Source: a virus
IMG/VR virus record: IMGVR_UViG_3300020207_000109
Location: 1 to 29,766 of that record
DNA length: 29,766 nucleotides
Strand: one strand, 5' to 3'
Under the pieces are notes generated by a model. That model was not told the DNA's origin. It did not search any database and saw only the letters and a list, made by a program, of their open reading frames with translations. Positions 16,191 through 23,907 of this stretch are shown here, piece by piece; within the stretch, counting starts at the first letter, position 1; each line of letters starts with the position of its first letter. The translations under genes and the position numbers were made by a program.

Positions 16191-17065
16191 TTTGAGTGAT
16201 CAAACTGCATAGGCACTTGGTATTTGGCCGGAGCACCTGCTTCAATTTCCTCTGGTGTTGCTTCAACATCAATTGGTTGGCTAGTAAATCTATCTCTAAG
16301 TTGTTCAACATGTGATTTAATAATATTAAAAACAGAAGAGTCTGCATTTTCAATAAATTCTCTAATGTGCTGTTTGTTAGTTACAGGATCTTCGTCTTTA
16401 TATTGAATAGCAGTAATGCTATCAGAAATCATTGTAACATTTAATGCAGTAATATTTTTAAAAGTTTTAGAAAATCTGTCTAGTTTTTCTGCCTCTGAAA
16501 TTGTATTATCGTTTACAATACTTAAAACACGCTGTTCTTCAAATGTTTTTGTAGCAATCTGTGTAAACTGTTTATAGTTCATTGGTTGTACTTGAACTAA
16601 AAATTCTTCTGCTTGAATTACATCTTGGTATTCCATTGCAAGATACTGATCAAGCAATGTTCTTAGATTAAGATCAAACTCTTTTTCCATGTCTGTGTTA
16701 GGAACTTTACCTTTTACGGTAATTTTTTCACCAAATGTTGCAATTCTAATAGCAACAAGAATAGCGTCTAGATCAATTGATGGACATTGCCAGCCATCTT
16801 TAATAGCAGGAATACAACTTTGAATAACATCAACAGTGCTTTGACCATTCATTAGTGCATCTGGAGTTTTCATAACAATTTCGTCTTTTGCTGTCATAGC
16901 AAAAACAGGTACTTCACCGTTTTCAGGTAAATCAAGAGAACCTTTAGCCCAGTATTTTCCTCCACTAGGTAGTCTTAGATAAATTTTAGGTTGCCTAAAA
17001 TGTTTCTGTAAAGGGTTTCCACCTGGTGGTTGTAAGTTTGCAATTTGATCTGTATTATCTGACAT
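16169..17065 (-). CDS. 26: Baseplate hub / tail assembly protein gp26
   Basis: This 298-aa protein is of the T4 gp26 family (Pfam T4 baseplate protein). The N-terminal pattern YLRLPSGGKYWAKGSLDLP (residues about 29-47) followed by VPVFAMTAKDEIVMKTPDAL is typical of the family; a helical domain runs from about 95 to 260 with DVIQSCIPAIKDGWQCPSID nearby. T4 gp26 is 208 aa. In T4, gp26 and gp51 help build the central hub around the tape measure. The ATG follows AGGAGG and a perfect TATAAATA late promoter. The zero-frame product ends FFGSGS just after the slippery heptamer, so both a 298-aa form and a fusion with the gp51-like part are expected. The neighbouring divergent gene is the tape-measure candidate, its likely client (inference). 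Confidence 0.85.
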   Translation of the reverse strand: MSDNTDQIANLQPPGGNPLQKHFRQPKIYLRLPSGGKYWAKGSLDLPENGEVPVFAMTAKDEIVMKTPDALMNGQSTVDVIQSCIPAIKDGWQCPSIDLDAILVAIRIATFGEKITVKGKVPNTDMEKEFDLNLRTLLDQYLAMEYQDVIQAEEFLVQVQPMNYKQFTQIATKTFEEQRVLSIVNDNTISEAEKLDRFSKTFKNITALNVTMISDSITAIQYKDEDPVTNKQHIREFIENADSSVFNIIKSHVEQLRDRFTSQPIDVEATPEEIEAGAPAKYQVPMQFDHSNFFGSGS

Positions 17066-17098
17066 GTTAATTCCTCCTGCTAAATAGTATTAGCGTTG

Positions 17099-17106
17099 TA
17101 TTTATA
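17099..17106 (-). promoter_or_regulatory. Late promoter for gp26/gp51
   Basis: The minus strand reads TATAAATA, an exact match to the T4 late consensus. Expected +1 is near 17093, followed by AGGAGG and the gp26 ATG at 17065. On the plus strand a looser CTAAATA at 17080-17086 could serve the tape-measure gene. Confidence 0.75.
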
Positions 17107-17133
17107 GACAACTATTATGTGAGTATTTAATAA

Positions 17134-19545
17134 ATGGCAAAGGTTCAAATAGACATTCCTGGCGTAGGTTTAGTAACCGCAGAAAATGCGGCGTCTGAAA
17201 GCACTCTTCGCGAACTTGTCAACGCTATTGGCGGTGCCGGCGGCGGCACTGGCGGTGGAAGCACAGGCGGTGGAAGCACCGGCGGTGGTATGGGAGGCGG
17301 ACTAGCAGGTATAGCCGGTATTGCAGGTTTATTAGGCATGCTAGGAAGAAATTCTAAAGTTGCAGGTAATGCAGTTGGCGGTCTTGCTGGTGCTATTGGC
17401 AGTGCATCATCGGGTGCTGGCCGTGGACTTTTTGGAGCAATTGGCGGTGCAATTAAAGGTGTGTTTAAATTTGGCGGTGCATTAGCTGGATTTGCACTAG
17501 GTGCTGTAACAAACTTTGCAAAACAATTAATATTTGGAGAAAATAACTTACAGACTCTTGTGAGCATGATACCTATTGTAGGTAAACATCTGCAAGGGCT
17601 TGCTGGAATTCTTGATACAACACTGAATACCTATAGGCAATTATCCGAAATAGGTGCAAGTTTTGGCAACAACATGTTTGGCTTTATGCAATCTGCAATA
17701 AGAGCTGAAATGAGTCTTACAGACTTTGCAACATTCGTCTCTCAAAATACAGAATCGCTTGCTATTATGGGCGGAAGTGTTACTGAAGGTGCTCGTAGAT
17801 TTGCTGATTTAAGCAAAGGCATGAGAACAAGTGGAATTGCAGAACAACTATTTAATATGGGTTTCAGTATTGAAGAACTCAATGACGGATTAACAAGTTT
17901 CTACGAAGAAAATGCACGTAGCGGTAGAATACGTAGAATGAGTGATGCAGAAATTGTACAAGGTGCCCAAGAATACGCAATAGAATTAGATAGACTAGCA
18001 AAACTAACAGGCATGAGTCGTCGAGAAGCCGCAAGAAGTAGACTTGAAGTACTAAGTGATGCTAAGATTCGTAATATGGCTAGCAAATTAGAAGGCCAAG
18101 CTCGCGAAAACTTTATTACAAACATGACCATGATCAACAGATCGGCACCTGGCATGGCACAAGCATTTGATGATTTAGCAGATGGTGTTGCACAAACTGA
18201 CGTAGGTAGACAACTTATGGTTGCTACCCAAGGTCGTGCCGCTGATGTAGCAAGATTAATTGCTGAAGGAGCTGATCCAGAAGTAATTAGAAGTGCATTA
18301 TCGGAACTAGGTCCTGTAATTGATCAATTTAGAAGTCAATATACTGATGCACAGTTACAGGCTATGCAAACTAACAATCCTGCACTTTATGCAATGTTGT
18401 CCGGTGCTCAAGAATTAACTAGAATGGCTGAAAGTTCTGCTAGGGTAATTAGTGATGAACAAAACGCCGGTGATAAATTTACAGCATTTATGACTAATCT
18501 TGAGCAATCTATGCAATCATTTAAGAGTCAAATATTAGACACATTTGTTAACAGCGGATTGTTTGAATCTTTAACAGAAATGTTTAATGACTTAGACATA
18601 AGTGGCAGTACTGCTAAAGATATGTTTAACAGTCTTAAACCTGCTATTGAAGGTACAATTAATTGGTTCGACGGATTATTAGATAGTTTTACATTTGGCG
18701 ATGCAGAAACAGGTGTAGGCGGACCAGTTGAATACATTAAAAACAGTGTAAACGGTTTACTAAAAAATATGTTTGACGTAGGAGAAGATCAAACACTTGG
18801 CGATGCGGCACAAAATAAAATGACAGAATGGTTTGAAGGAACCATGGATTGGCTTAAAACAAATGCACTTCCTCCGGCAGAAAAAGTTGGAGAATATGTA
18901 AGCGATGCATTAGGAACTCTTTGGGAAAGTATTAAAGAATCAATGTTACCTAGTGCAGGTCAAGTGGTAGCAGGAGGATTAGCGGCTATTGGAACTGCGG
19001 CAGCTATAGCATTTGCTCCCGTTACTGCTCCGTTATTAGCAATCGGTGCGGCAGCGGCCGCCGTAGGAACATTAGTAGGGTCATTATTTGATGATGCATA
19101 TAATGCTGTTGCAAACTGGGATATTATGGAGTCTATGGGCAAAATGTGGAGTAGCATTGTAGACGCATTTAGTTTTGATATTTCACTGCCTAGCTTTACT
19201 GACTATTTGCCAACTTGGTTAGGCGGAGAAGGAAAACCTCTATCTGATCTATTTGCTAGTAGCTCAAGTTCAACATCGGTTGCAAGTGCAGGACCTACCG
19301 TTGATACTACCGCTCCTGATCTAGGAACTGTAACACAAAATCAAGCAGAAATACAACAAACAAATAGCCAAATTGCTACTGCGGCACAACAACTAGCGGC
19401 TAGCAGTGACACTCAGAAAAACATTGAAACGCTGTTAAAAGACTTAAATACTACAATGCTTGCGATTCTCGATGTTAACGATAGAAGTGATAGAACATTT
19501 GATCGTGTTCGTAGAAACCTTGCACTAAATTATAATTTAGGATAA
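17134..19545 (+). CDS. Tail tape-measure protein candidate
   Basis: This 803-aa protein has tape-measure architecture. A short beta start (MAKVQIDIPGVGLVTAENAA) is followed by a Gly/Ser repeat (about 33-57), then hydrophobic Gly/Ala-rich segments (about 58-130) including GGALAGFALGAVTNFA. The middle (150-600) is long and helical. A second hydrophobic region, AAIGTAAAIAFAPVTAPLLA and following (about 610-652), could insert in the membrane. The C-terminus is coiled-coil-like (QAEIQQTNSQIATAAQQLAA). T4 gp29, the tape measure and hub protein, is 590 aa and shows little sequence conservation, so the call rests on architecture and on location between gp26 and portal. No strong ribosome site precedes the ATG, which follows an AT-rich leader. 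Confidence 0.7.
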   Translation: MAKVQIDIPGVGLVTAENAASESTLRELVNAIGGAGGGTGGGSTGGGSTGGGMGGGLAGIAGIAGLLGMLGRNSKVAGNAVGGLAGAIGSASSGAGRGLFGAIGGAIKGVFKFGGALAGFALGAVTNFAKQLIFGENNLQTLVSMIPIVGKHLQGLAGILDTTLNTYRQLSEIGASFGNNMFGFMQSAIRAEMSLTDFATFVSQNTESLAIMGGSVTEGARRFADLSKGMRTSGIAEQLFNMGFSIEELNDGLTSFYEENARSGRIRRMSDAEIVQGAQEYAIELDRLAKLTGMSRREAARSRLEVLSDAKIRNMASKLEGQARENFITNMTMINRSAPGMAQAFDDLADGVAQTDVGRQLMVATQGRAADVARLIAEGADPEVIRSALSELGPVIDQFRSQYTDAQLQAMQTNNPALYAMLSGAQELTRMAESSARVISDEQNAGDKFTAFMTNLEQSMQSFKSQILDTFVNSGLFESLTEMFNDLDISGSTAKDMFNSLKPAIEGTINWFDGLLDSFTFGDAETGVGGPVEYIKNSVNGLLKNMFDVGEDQTLGDAAQNKMTEWFEGTMDWLKTNALPPAEKVGEYVSDALGTLWESIKESMLPSAGQVVAGGLAAIGTAAAIAFAPVTAPLLAIGAAAAAVGTLVGSLFDDAYNAVANWDIMESMGKMWSSIVDAFSFDISLPSFTDYLPTWLGGEGKPLSDLFASSSSSTSVASAGPTVDTTAPDLGTVTQNQAEIQQTNSQIATAAQQLAASSDTQKNIETLLKDLNTTMLAILDVNDRSDRTFDRVRRNLALNYNLG
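17251..17289 (+). repeat. 15-bp tandem repeat encoding Gly-Gly-Gly-Ser-Thr
   Basis: Units of GGCGGTGGAAGCAC(A/C) at 17251-17265 and 17266-17280, with a partial third copy after. They encode GGGST repeats in a flexible segment of the tape-measure candidate. Confidence 0.75.
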
Positions 19546-19550
19546 TTTGA

Positions 19551-21302
19551 ATGAGTTGGAAGAAAAATTTTACAGTAGTGCCAGTTGAAAATGGCGGAAC
19601 AGGATCAATGAGTCCTTTCAGCAACAAGTATGCAAATCAACCAGGCCCTGCAAGAACAAACTATTCAAGTTATCTTCCTGATGTATATGTCGGTGCTCCT
19701 AACCGTGTTGAACGTTATGGACAATACAACACCATGGACAACGATAGTGAAGTAAACGCGGCACTAGATATTCTTGCAGAATTTTGTACGCAAGAAAACA
19801 CACACAACAAAACAAACTTTAGATTTGATTTTAAAAAAGACGCAACTAACACAGAAGTAAAAGTATTAGAACAATTACTTTCACAGTGGACTAAGATGCA
19901 AGGATTTGAAACTAGAATGTTTCGAATCATTAGAAACGTTTTTAAATATGGTGATCAATTCTTTATTAGAGATCCAGAAACTAAAACTTGGTATCATGTA
20001 GACCCTGCAAAAGTTGTAAGTATTATTGTTAATGAAAGCGAAGGCAAAAAGCCTGAGCAGTATGTTATTAAAGATGTAAATTTAAACTTTAAAGACAAAG
20101 TTGCAACATCACCTTTAGATACAAATGGAAATGTAACTGGCGGCGGCAGTGGTTATTTAACTGGCGGCGTTAGAGGTATGGTAGGCAATGCTCAAAAACA
20201 AGCAGGCTCACGCTTTCAACAAACTGAAGAAGAAGTTGCTATTCCAGCAGAACACATTGTACATTTAAGTTTGTCAGAAGGGTTAGACAATAATGCACCT
20301 TTTGGTAATTCGTTATTAGAAAGTATCTTTAAAGTATACAAACAAAAAGAACTTCTTGAAGATGCTATTATCATTTATAGAACACAACGAGCTCCGGAAA
20401 GGAGAGTCTTTTACGTTGATGTGGGCAACATGCCTTCACACCTTGCTATGCAGTTTGTGGAGCGTGTAAAAACGGAAATACATCAAAGACGTATCCCATC
20501 GAAGACAGGAGGTGGAACTAATGTCATAGACTCGAGCTATAATCCTCTGTCAACCAACGAAGACTACTTCTTCCCGCAAACTGCTGAGGGTAGAGGTTCT
20601 AAGGTTGAAACTCTGCCTGGAGGCACAAACCTAGGCGAAATTGACGACTTAAAATATTTTACTAATAAATTAATTAGAGGCTTACGTATTCCAAGTTCGT
20701 ACTTGCCAACTGCGGCACAAGATGAAGGACAAAGTTCTTTTAATGACGGTAGGGTAGGTACTGCTTATATTCAAGAATATAGATTTAACAAATATTGTGA
20801 AAGACTACAAGGACTAGTAACTGAAGTATTCAATCAAGAGTTTAAACGTTACTTGTTAGAAAAAGGCATTAACGTTGATATTTCAATGTTTGACCTTGCA
20901 TTTAATCCACCACAAAACTTTGCAAGTTATAGACAAAGTGAATTAGACAATCAGCGTGTGCCAACATTCCAAAACATGGCAGGCATTCCGTTTATATCAA
21001 ATCGCTTTGCATTAAAACGTTTCTTAGGACTAAGCGAAGGCGAGATTGCAGAGAACGAAAGAATGTGGCGTGAAGAAAATGATGAACTTATGGGAGCACC
21101 TGCTCCGGATGGTTCTGCAGAAATGAGAGGAGCCGGTATTAGTGGAGCCGGCATCGGCGGCGACCTTGGTGGACTAGAAGATGAAATGGCAGGTCCTGAA
21201 GGCGGTGATGTTACAGGAGAAGGAACACCACCTGATACTGTTACAGGCGATGAGTTAGGCGGTGCTGGTGCCGCAGGCGACACAACACAGCAAACGGTAT
21301 AA
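19551..21302 (+). CDS. 20: Portal vertex protein gp20
   Basis: This 583-aa protein is the T4-family portal, the dodecameric ring at the capsid vertex where DNA enters and the tail attaches. Recognisable parts are YSSYLPDVYVGAPNRVERYG (residues about 39-58), DNDSEVNAALDILAEFCTQE, RNVFKYGDQFFIRDP, and the clip/stem region with RAPERRVFYVDVGNMPSHLA and AMQFVERVKTEIHQRR, then NLGEIDDLKYFTNKLIRGLR. T4 gp20 is 524 aa; the extra length is a Gly/acidic C-terminal tail (GAGISGAGIGGDLGG and on). It follows the tape-measure gene by 5 nt with AGGA in the junction. Its TAA stop is embedded in a TATAAATA element. Confidence 0.96.
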   Translation: MSWKKNFTVVPVENGGTGSMSPFSNKYANQPGPARTNYSSYLPDVYVGAPNRVERYGQYNTMDNDSEVNAALDILAEFCTQENTHNKTNFRFDFKKDATNTEVKVLEQLLSQWTKMQGFETRMFRIIRNVFKYGDQFFIRDPETKTWYHVDPAKVVSIIVNESEGKKPEQYVIKDVNLNFKDKVATSPLDTNGNVTGGGSGYLTGGVRGMVGNAQKQAGSRFQQTEEEVAIPAEHIVHLSLSEGLDNNAPFGNSLLESIFKVYKQKELLEDAIIIYRTQRAPERRVFYVDVGNMPSHLAMQFVERVKTEIHQRRIPSKTGGGTNVIDSSYNPLSTNEDYFFPQTAEGRGSKVETLPGGTNLGEIDDLKYFTNKLIRGLRIPSSYLPTAAQDEGQSSFNDGRVGTAYIQEYRFNKYCERLQGLVTEVFNQEFKRYLLEKGINVDISMFDLAFNPPQNFASYRQSELDNQRVPTFQNMAGIPFISNRFALKRFLGLSEGEIAENERMWREENDELMGAPAPDGSAEMRGAGISGAGIGGDLGGLEDEMAGPEGGDVTGEGTPPDTVTGDELGGAGAAGDTTQQTV

Positions 21303-21305
21303 ATA
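21298..21305 (+). promoter_or_regulatory. Late promoter overlapping the gp20 stop
   Basis: TATAAATA, an exact late consensus, includes the gp20 stop TAA (21300-21302). T4 late spacing puts +1 at 21311, the A of the next ATG, and no ribosome site lies between. Confidence 0.6.
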
Positions 21306-21310
21306 CTAAC

Positions 21311-21556
21311 ATGAAACTGAGAGAATTCTTTTATTTTGATCGAGAAACCCTTGAAACCTTAGATGACAAAGGGTACGATCCTTCTTTTGACCAATCAATT
21401 ACACAAAAGAAAGATACTAGAAAAACTAGACTTACACTATCTCAAATCAACAAAGTAAGGAGAGCTTCTGAGCTACATACTGAAAACAAAGGAAAAGAAT
21501 TAGAATTCCTTCGTCAGATGTATGGCATCAATGCTAACGCAGAATTAGGAGCTTAA
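21311..21556 (+). CDS. Small conserved protein of the capsid gene cluster
   Basis: This 81-aa charged protein has the segment DTRKTRLTLSQINKVRRASE (residues about 35-54) followed by KELEFLRQMYG, a pattern I associate with a small protein found after portal in marine T4-like phages. It begins MKLREFFYFDRETLETL. There is no signal peptide or membrane segment. Location between portal and prohead core genes suggests a role in prohead assembly or as a minor core component, but the function is unknown. It has no visible ribosome site; the late promoter at 21298 predicts a transcript that starts at its ATG. Confidence 0.75.
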   Translation: MKLREFFYFDRETLETLDDKGYDPSFDQSITQKKDTRKTRLTLSQINKVRRASELHTENKGKELEFLRQMYGINANAELGA

Positions 21557-21560
21557 TAAT

Positions 21561-22163
21561 ATGGCCACAGCCTTTGTGGTAGGCAACGGAACTAGCCGAG
21601 AACCAATTTCATTACCCCAACTAAAAGAACATGGCAAGATATATGCTTGTAATGCAGTATATAGAACGTTTACTCCTGACTACTTGATTGCTGTAGATGT
21701 TAAGATGGTAAATGAAATTAATGCTCATAGATATCAAATGAAACACGAAGTTTGGACCAATCCAAACAAAGCATATAACTCATATCATAATTTTAAATAT
21801 TTTCAACCAAGCAAAGGTTGGTCAAGCGGTCCAACAGCACTTTGGATGGCTAGTGCAATGCACGGTTATGATACAATTTACATTTTAGGTTTTGATTTTA
21901 GAGGATTACCGTCAGGTAACGGACAATATAATAAAGTAAACAATTTGTTTGCAGACACACAAAACTATAAAAGGAGTGTAGATCCAGCAACATATTTTGG
22001 AAATTGGGAACGACAAACATTAACTACTATTAGAAATCATAAAGATACGAGATATATACGAGTAGTAAAAGACGGAGATAGTTTTGTACCAAAACAACTT
22101 CGAGATCTTTCTAATTTAGAGCATATTTCTGTGTCAGATTTTAAAAAACAATGGCACTGTTGA
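21561..22163 (+). CDS. Glycosyltransferase-like Rossmann protein (GT42/DUF115-like)
   Basis: This 200-aa protein begins AFVVGNGTSREPISLPQLKE, a G-N-G-x-S nucleotide-binding-like loop, followed by GKIYACNAVYR (residues about 26-36), PDYLIAVD (40-47) and a central GYDTIYILGFDFRGLPSGNG (105-124). This order (G.G.S, cNa.yr, D..i.vD, I.i.GfDf) resembles sialyltransferase-42 and MptE/DUF115-type proteins, which use nucleotide-linked substrates. The family call is tentative and comes from memory of motifs. It lies in the capsid cluster 4 nt after the 81-aa gene, an unusual place for such an enzyme; it could modify a capsid or host glycan. An uncharacterised structural role cannot be excluded. Confidence 0.5.
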   Translation: MATAFVVGNGTSREPISLPQLKEHGKIYACNAVYRTFTPDYLIAVDVKMVNEINAHRYQMKHEVWTNPNKAYNSYHNFKYFQPSKGWSSGPTALWMASAMHGYDTIYILGFDFRGLPSGNGQYNKVNNLFADTQNYKRSVDPATYFGNWERQTLTTIRNHKDTRYIRVVKDGDSFVPKQLRDLSNLEHISVSDFKKQWHC

Positions 22164-22206
22164 TACTTTTTTAAAAAAAGTAGCATTTTTCACCTATTTT
22201 CCACTG
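22164..22206. terminator. AT-rich palindrome after the transferase-like gene
   Basis: TACTTTTTT and AAAAAAAGTA form a near-perfect inverted repeat at about 22168-22186, followed by GCATTTTT. It could act as a weak terminator on the plus strand before the gp67-like gene, but the stem is almost all A-T. Confidence 0.35.
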
Positions 22207-22221
22207 ATTTTTTTACAATTA

Positions 22222-22229
22222 AGTAAATA
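22222..22229 (+). promoter_or_regulatory. Late-promoter-like element for the prohead core operon
   Basis: AGTAAATA, two bases from TATAAATA, with +1 expected near 22235. AAAGGAG (22260-22266) and the ATG at 22274 follow. Weaker match than others in the window. Confidence 0.4.
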
Positions 22230-22273
22230 CATTACAACAGCCTTACGATACATTTATATAAAGGAGAACAGTT

Positions 22274-23257
22274 ATGGCAGATACAAGCAAAATTGAAGCT
22301 ATGCTAGAGTCATTAGTAAATGACGACAAAGCAAAAGCTGAAGAACTTTTCCACGAATTTGTGATTGAAAAGTCAAGAGACATTTATGAAGGTCTTTTAG
22401 AAAATGACCTTGACATTGACGAAGCAGACGAAGACGAAGTAGATGAAGCTACTGACGAAGAAGTAGATGAGTCAGATGATGACTTAGATGAAACTACTGA
22501 TGAAGAAGTAGACGAGTCAGATGAAGAAGTTGATGAGTCTGATGAAGAAGTTGATGAAAACTTTGATGAATTTGAAATGGAAGCCGACGATGATGACATG
22601 GGCGGCGATCCAGCAGACGACATGATGGGCGATCTAGAAGCAGGCGACGACGACGAAGGTATGGACGATGCAGGCGAAGATGACATGGAAGATCGTGTTG
22701 TTGATTTAGAAGACGCACTTGACGAGCTTAAAGCAGAATTTGAAAAAATGATGGCTGGCGAAGAAGGCGGCGAAGAAGGCGGCGATGACATGGATGACAT
22801 GGGCGACGAAGAAGGCGACATGGACATGGATGACATGGGCGGCGAAGAAGAGCCAGAAGAAGAAGCTATGGCATTTGAAGCAGACGACGAAGATGAAGAC
22901 GAAGCAAAGAATGAGTCTAAGTCTCGTAAATCTGAAGCAGAACAAATGCGTGAGTACGTAGAAAAAGTAGCAGGCGGACACGGTGCTGAAACAAAAGGCA
23001 AAGGTGAAAGCGGTGCTAATACAAAATCACCAGTAGCAGGCAAAAATGATATGGGTGGCACAGCTTCCAATATCGTAGCAGGCGGTGAAGAGAGCGGTGG
23101 CAAGGCACAAGGACCTAAAGAAGATAACGCAGGTAACGTAAATGTACCAGGCGGTAAAGCATCTAAGTCAATGAGCAACAACTCAAAAGGACACGGTGCT
23201 GAGAAAAAAGGTTCAGGTGAAACTGGCACTAACTCGAAAAGTCTAATGGGATCATAA
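22274..23257 (+). CDS. 67: Acidic prohead core protein (gp67-like)
   Basis: This 327-aa protein starts with a helical segment, KIEAMLESLVNDDKAKAEEL followed by FHEFVIEKSRDIYEG (residues about 6-40), that resembles the start of T4 gp67, a small core protein of the prohead scaffold. It then becomes extremely acidic with repeats of DEEVDESDEEVDES type (50-100) and Gly/Asp/Glu-rich blocks to about 205. The C-terminal 100 residues are Lys/Gly/Ser-rich and contain two copies of a GHGAE.KG.GE.G.N.KS motif (about 237-254 and 306-323). T4 gp67 is only 80 aa with an acidic tail, so this is a greatly enlarged form. It is first in the order core, gp21, gp22, gp23, as in T4. Confidence 0.65.
   Translation: MADTSKIEAMLESLVNDDKAKAEELFHEFVIEKSRDIYEGLLENDLDIDEADEDEVDEATDEEVDESDDDLDETTDEEVDESDEEVDESDEEVDENFDEFEMEADDDDMGGDPADDMMGDLEAGDDDEGMDDAGEDDMEDRVVDLEDALDELKAEFEKMMAGEEGGEEGGDDMDDMGDEEGDMDMDDMGGEEEPEEEAMAFEADDEDEDEAKNESKSRKSEAEQMREYVEKVAGGHGAETKGKGESGANTKSPVAGKNDMGGTASNIVAGGEESGGKAQGPKEDNAGNVNVPGGKASKSMSNNSKGHGAEKKGSGETGTNSKSLMGS
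22430..22560 (+). repeat. Degenerate GATGAAGAAGTTGATGAGTC-type tandem repeat
   Basis: Several imperfect copies of an 18- to 21-base unit encode repeated DEEVDES/DEEVDEN in the gp67-like protein. Such tracts can change length by slippage. Confidence 0.65.
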
Positions 23258-23261
23258 ACGA

Positions 23262-23894
23262 ATGTTTAACCTAACAGAAACACTATCATTTGACCAAGCA
23301 CAGATGGTAGTTGAGTCAACCGATAATCCTAACGGAGGCAAAGACCTTTATATGAAGGGAATTTGCATACAAGGCGGTGTGCGTAATGCTAACCAACGTG
23401 TATATCCTGTAAATGAAATCGGACGGGCTGTTCAAACACTCAACGACCAGATTCAAGGCGGTTATAGTGTGTTAGGCGAAGTTGATCATCCAGACGGACT
23501 TAACATTAACCTTGATCGTGTATCTCATATGATTACTCAGATGTGGATGGACGAAAATAATGGGTTAGGAAAATTGAAAATCTTACCAACCCCAATGGGA
23601 CAATTAGTTAAAACAATGCTAGAAAGCGGAGTTAAACTAGGCGTTTCATCTAGGGGCTCTGGTAACGTATCAGAAGACGGAAGCGGTCATGTTTCAGATT
23701 TTGAAATAATTACTGTGGATGTCGTTGCTCAGCCAAGTGCTCCAGGTGCTTATCCAACACCTATTTACGAGCACTTGATGAACACTAAAGGCGGTTACAA
23801 GGCATTTGAGCTTGCAAGAGCTACAAAACACGATGACAAGGCACAAAAATATTTAAAGGAATCGTTGATTAATATAATCAACAAACTCCAATAA
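23262..23894 (+). CDS. 21: Prohead core protease gp21
   Basis: This 210-aa serine protease of the gp21 (S80) family cleaves scaffold and capsid proteins after L/I-X-E motifs during prohead maturation. Length matches T4 gp21 (212 aa). Visible motifs are GGVRNANQRVYP (38-49), GEVDHPDGLNINLDRVSHMI (72-91) with candidate catalytic His76, and GVKLGVSSRGSGNV (123-136) with candidate nucleophile Ser129 or Ser130; VSDFEIITVDVVAQPSAPGA (144-163) is the conserved C-terminal strand region. It sits between core and scaffold genes as in T4. No strong ribosome site precedes the ATG, 4 nt after the previous stop, so coupling is likely. Confidence 0.95.
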   Translation: MFNLTETLSFDQAQMVVESTDNPNGGKDLYMKGICIQGGVRNANQRVYPVNEIGRAVQTLNDQIQGGYSVLGEVDHPDGLNINLDRVSHMITQMWMDENNGLGKLKILPTPMGQLVKTMLESGVKLGVSSRGSGNVSEDGSGHVSDFEIITVDVVAQPSAPGAYPTPIYEHLMNTKGGYKAFELARATKHDDKAQKYLKESLINIINKLQ

Positions 23895-23907
23895 AGAGGA
23901 GAAAAAC

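Noticed and set aside
16135-16353. Leftward frame of 72 codons in the third frame over the gp26 end
   Set aside because: It ends shortly after the gp26 stop, does not encode the conserved gp51-like sequence and is explained as an overlap shadow.
17145-17567. Proline-rich antisense frame of 140 codons
   Set aside because: It is the complement of the Gly/Ala-rich tape-measure start; composition explains the open frame.
22384-23229. Long antisense open frame of 281 codons, Ser/Pro-rich
   Set aside because: It is the mirror of the acidic repeat coding region of the gp67-like gene. Its composition follows from the GAA/GAC-rich sense strand, and it has no ribosome site or family motif.
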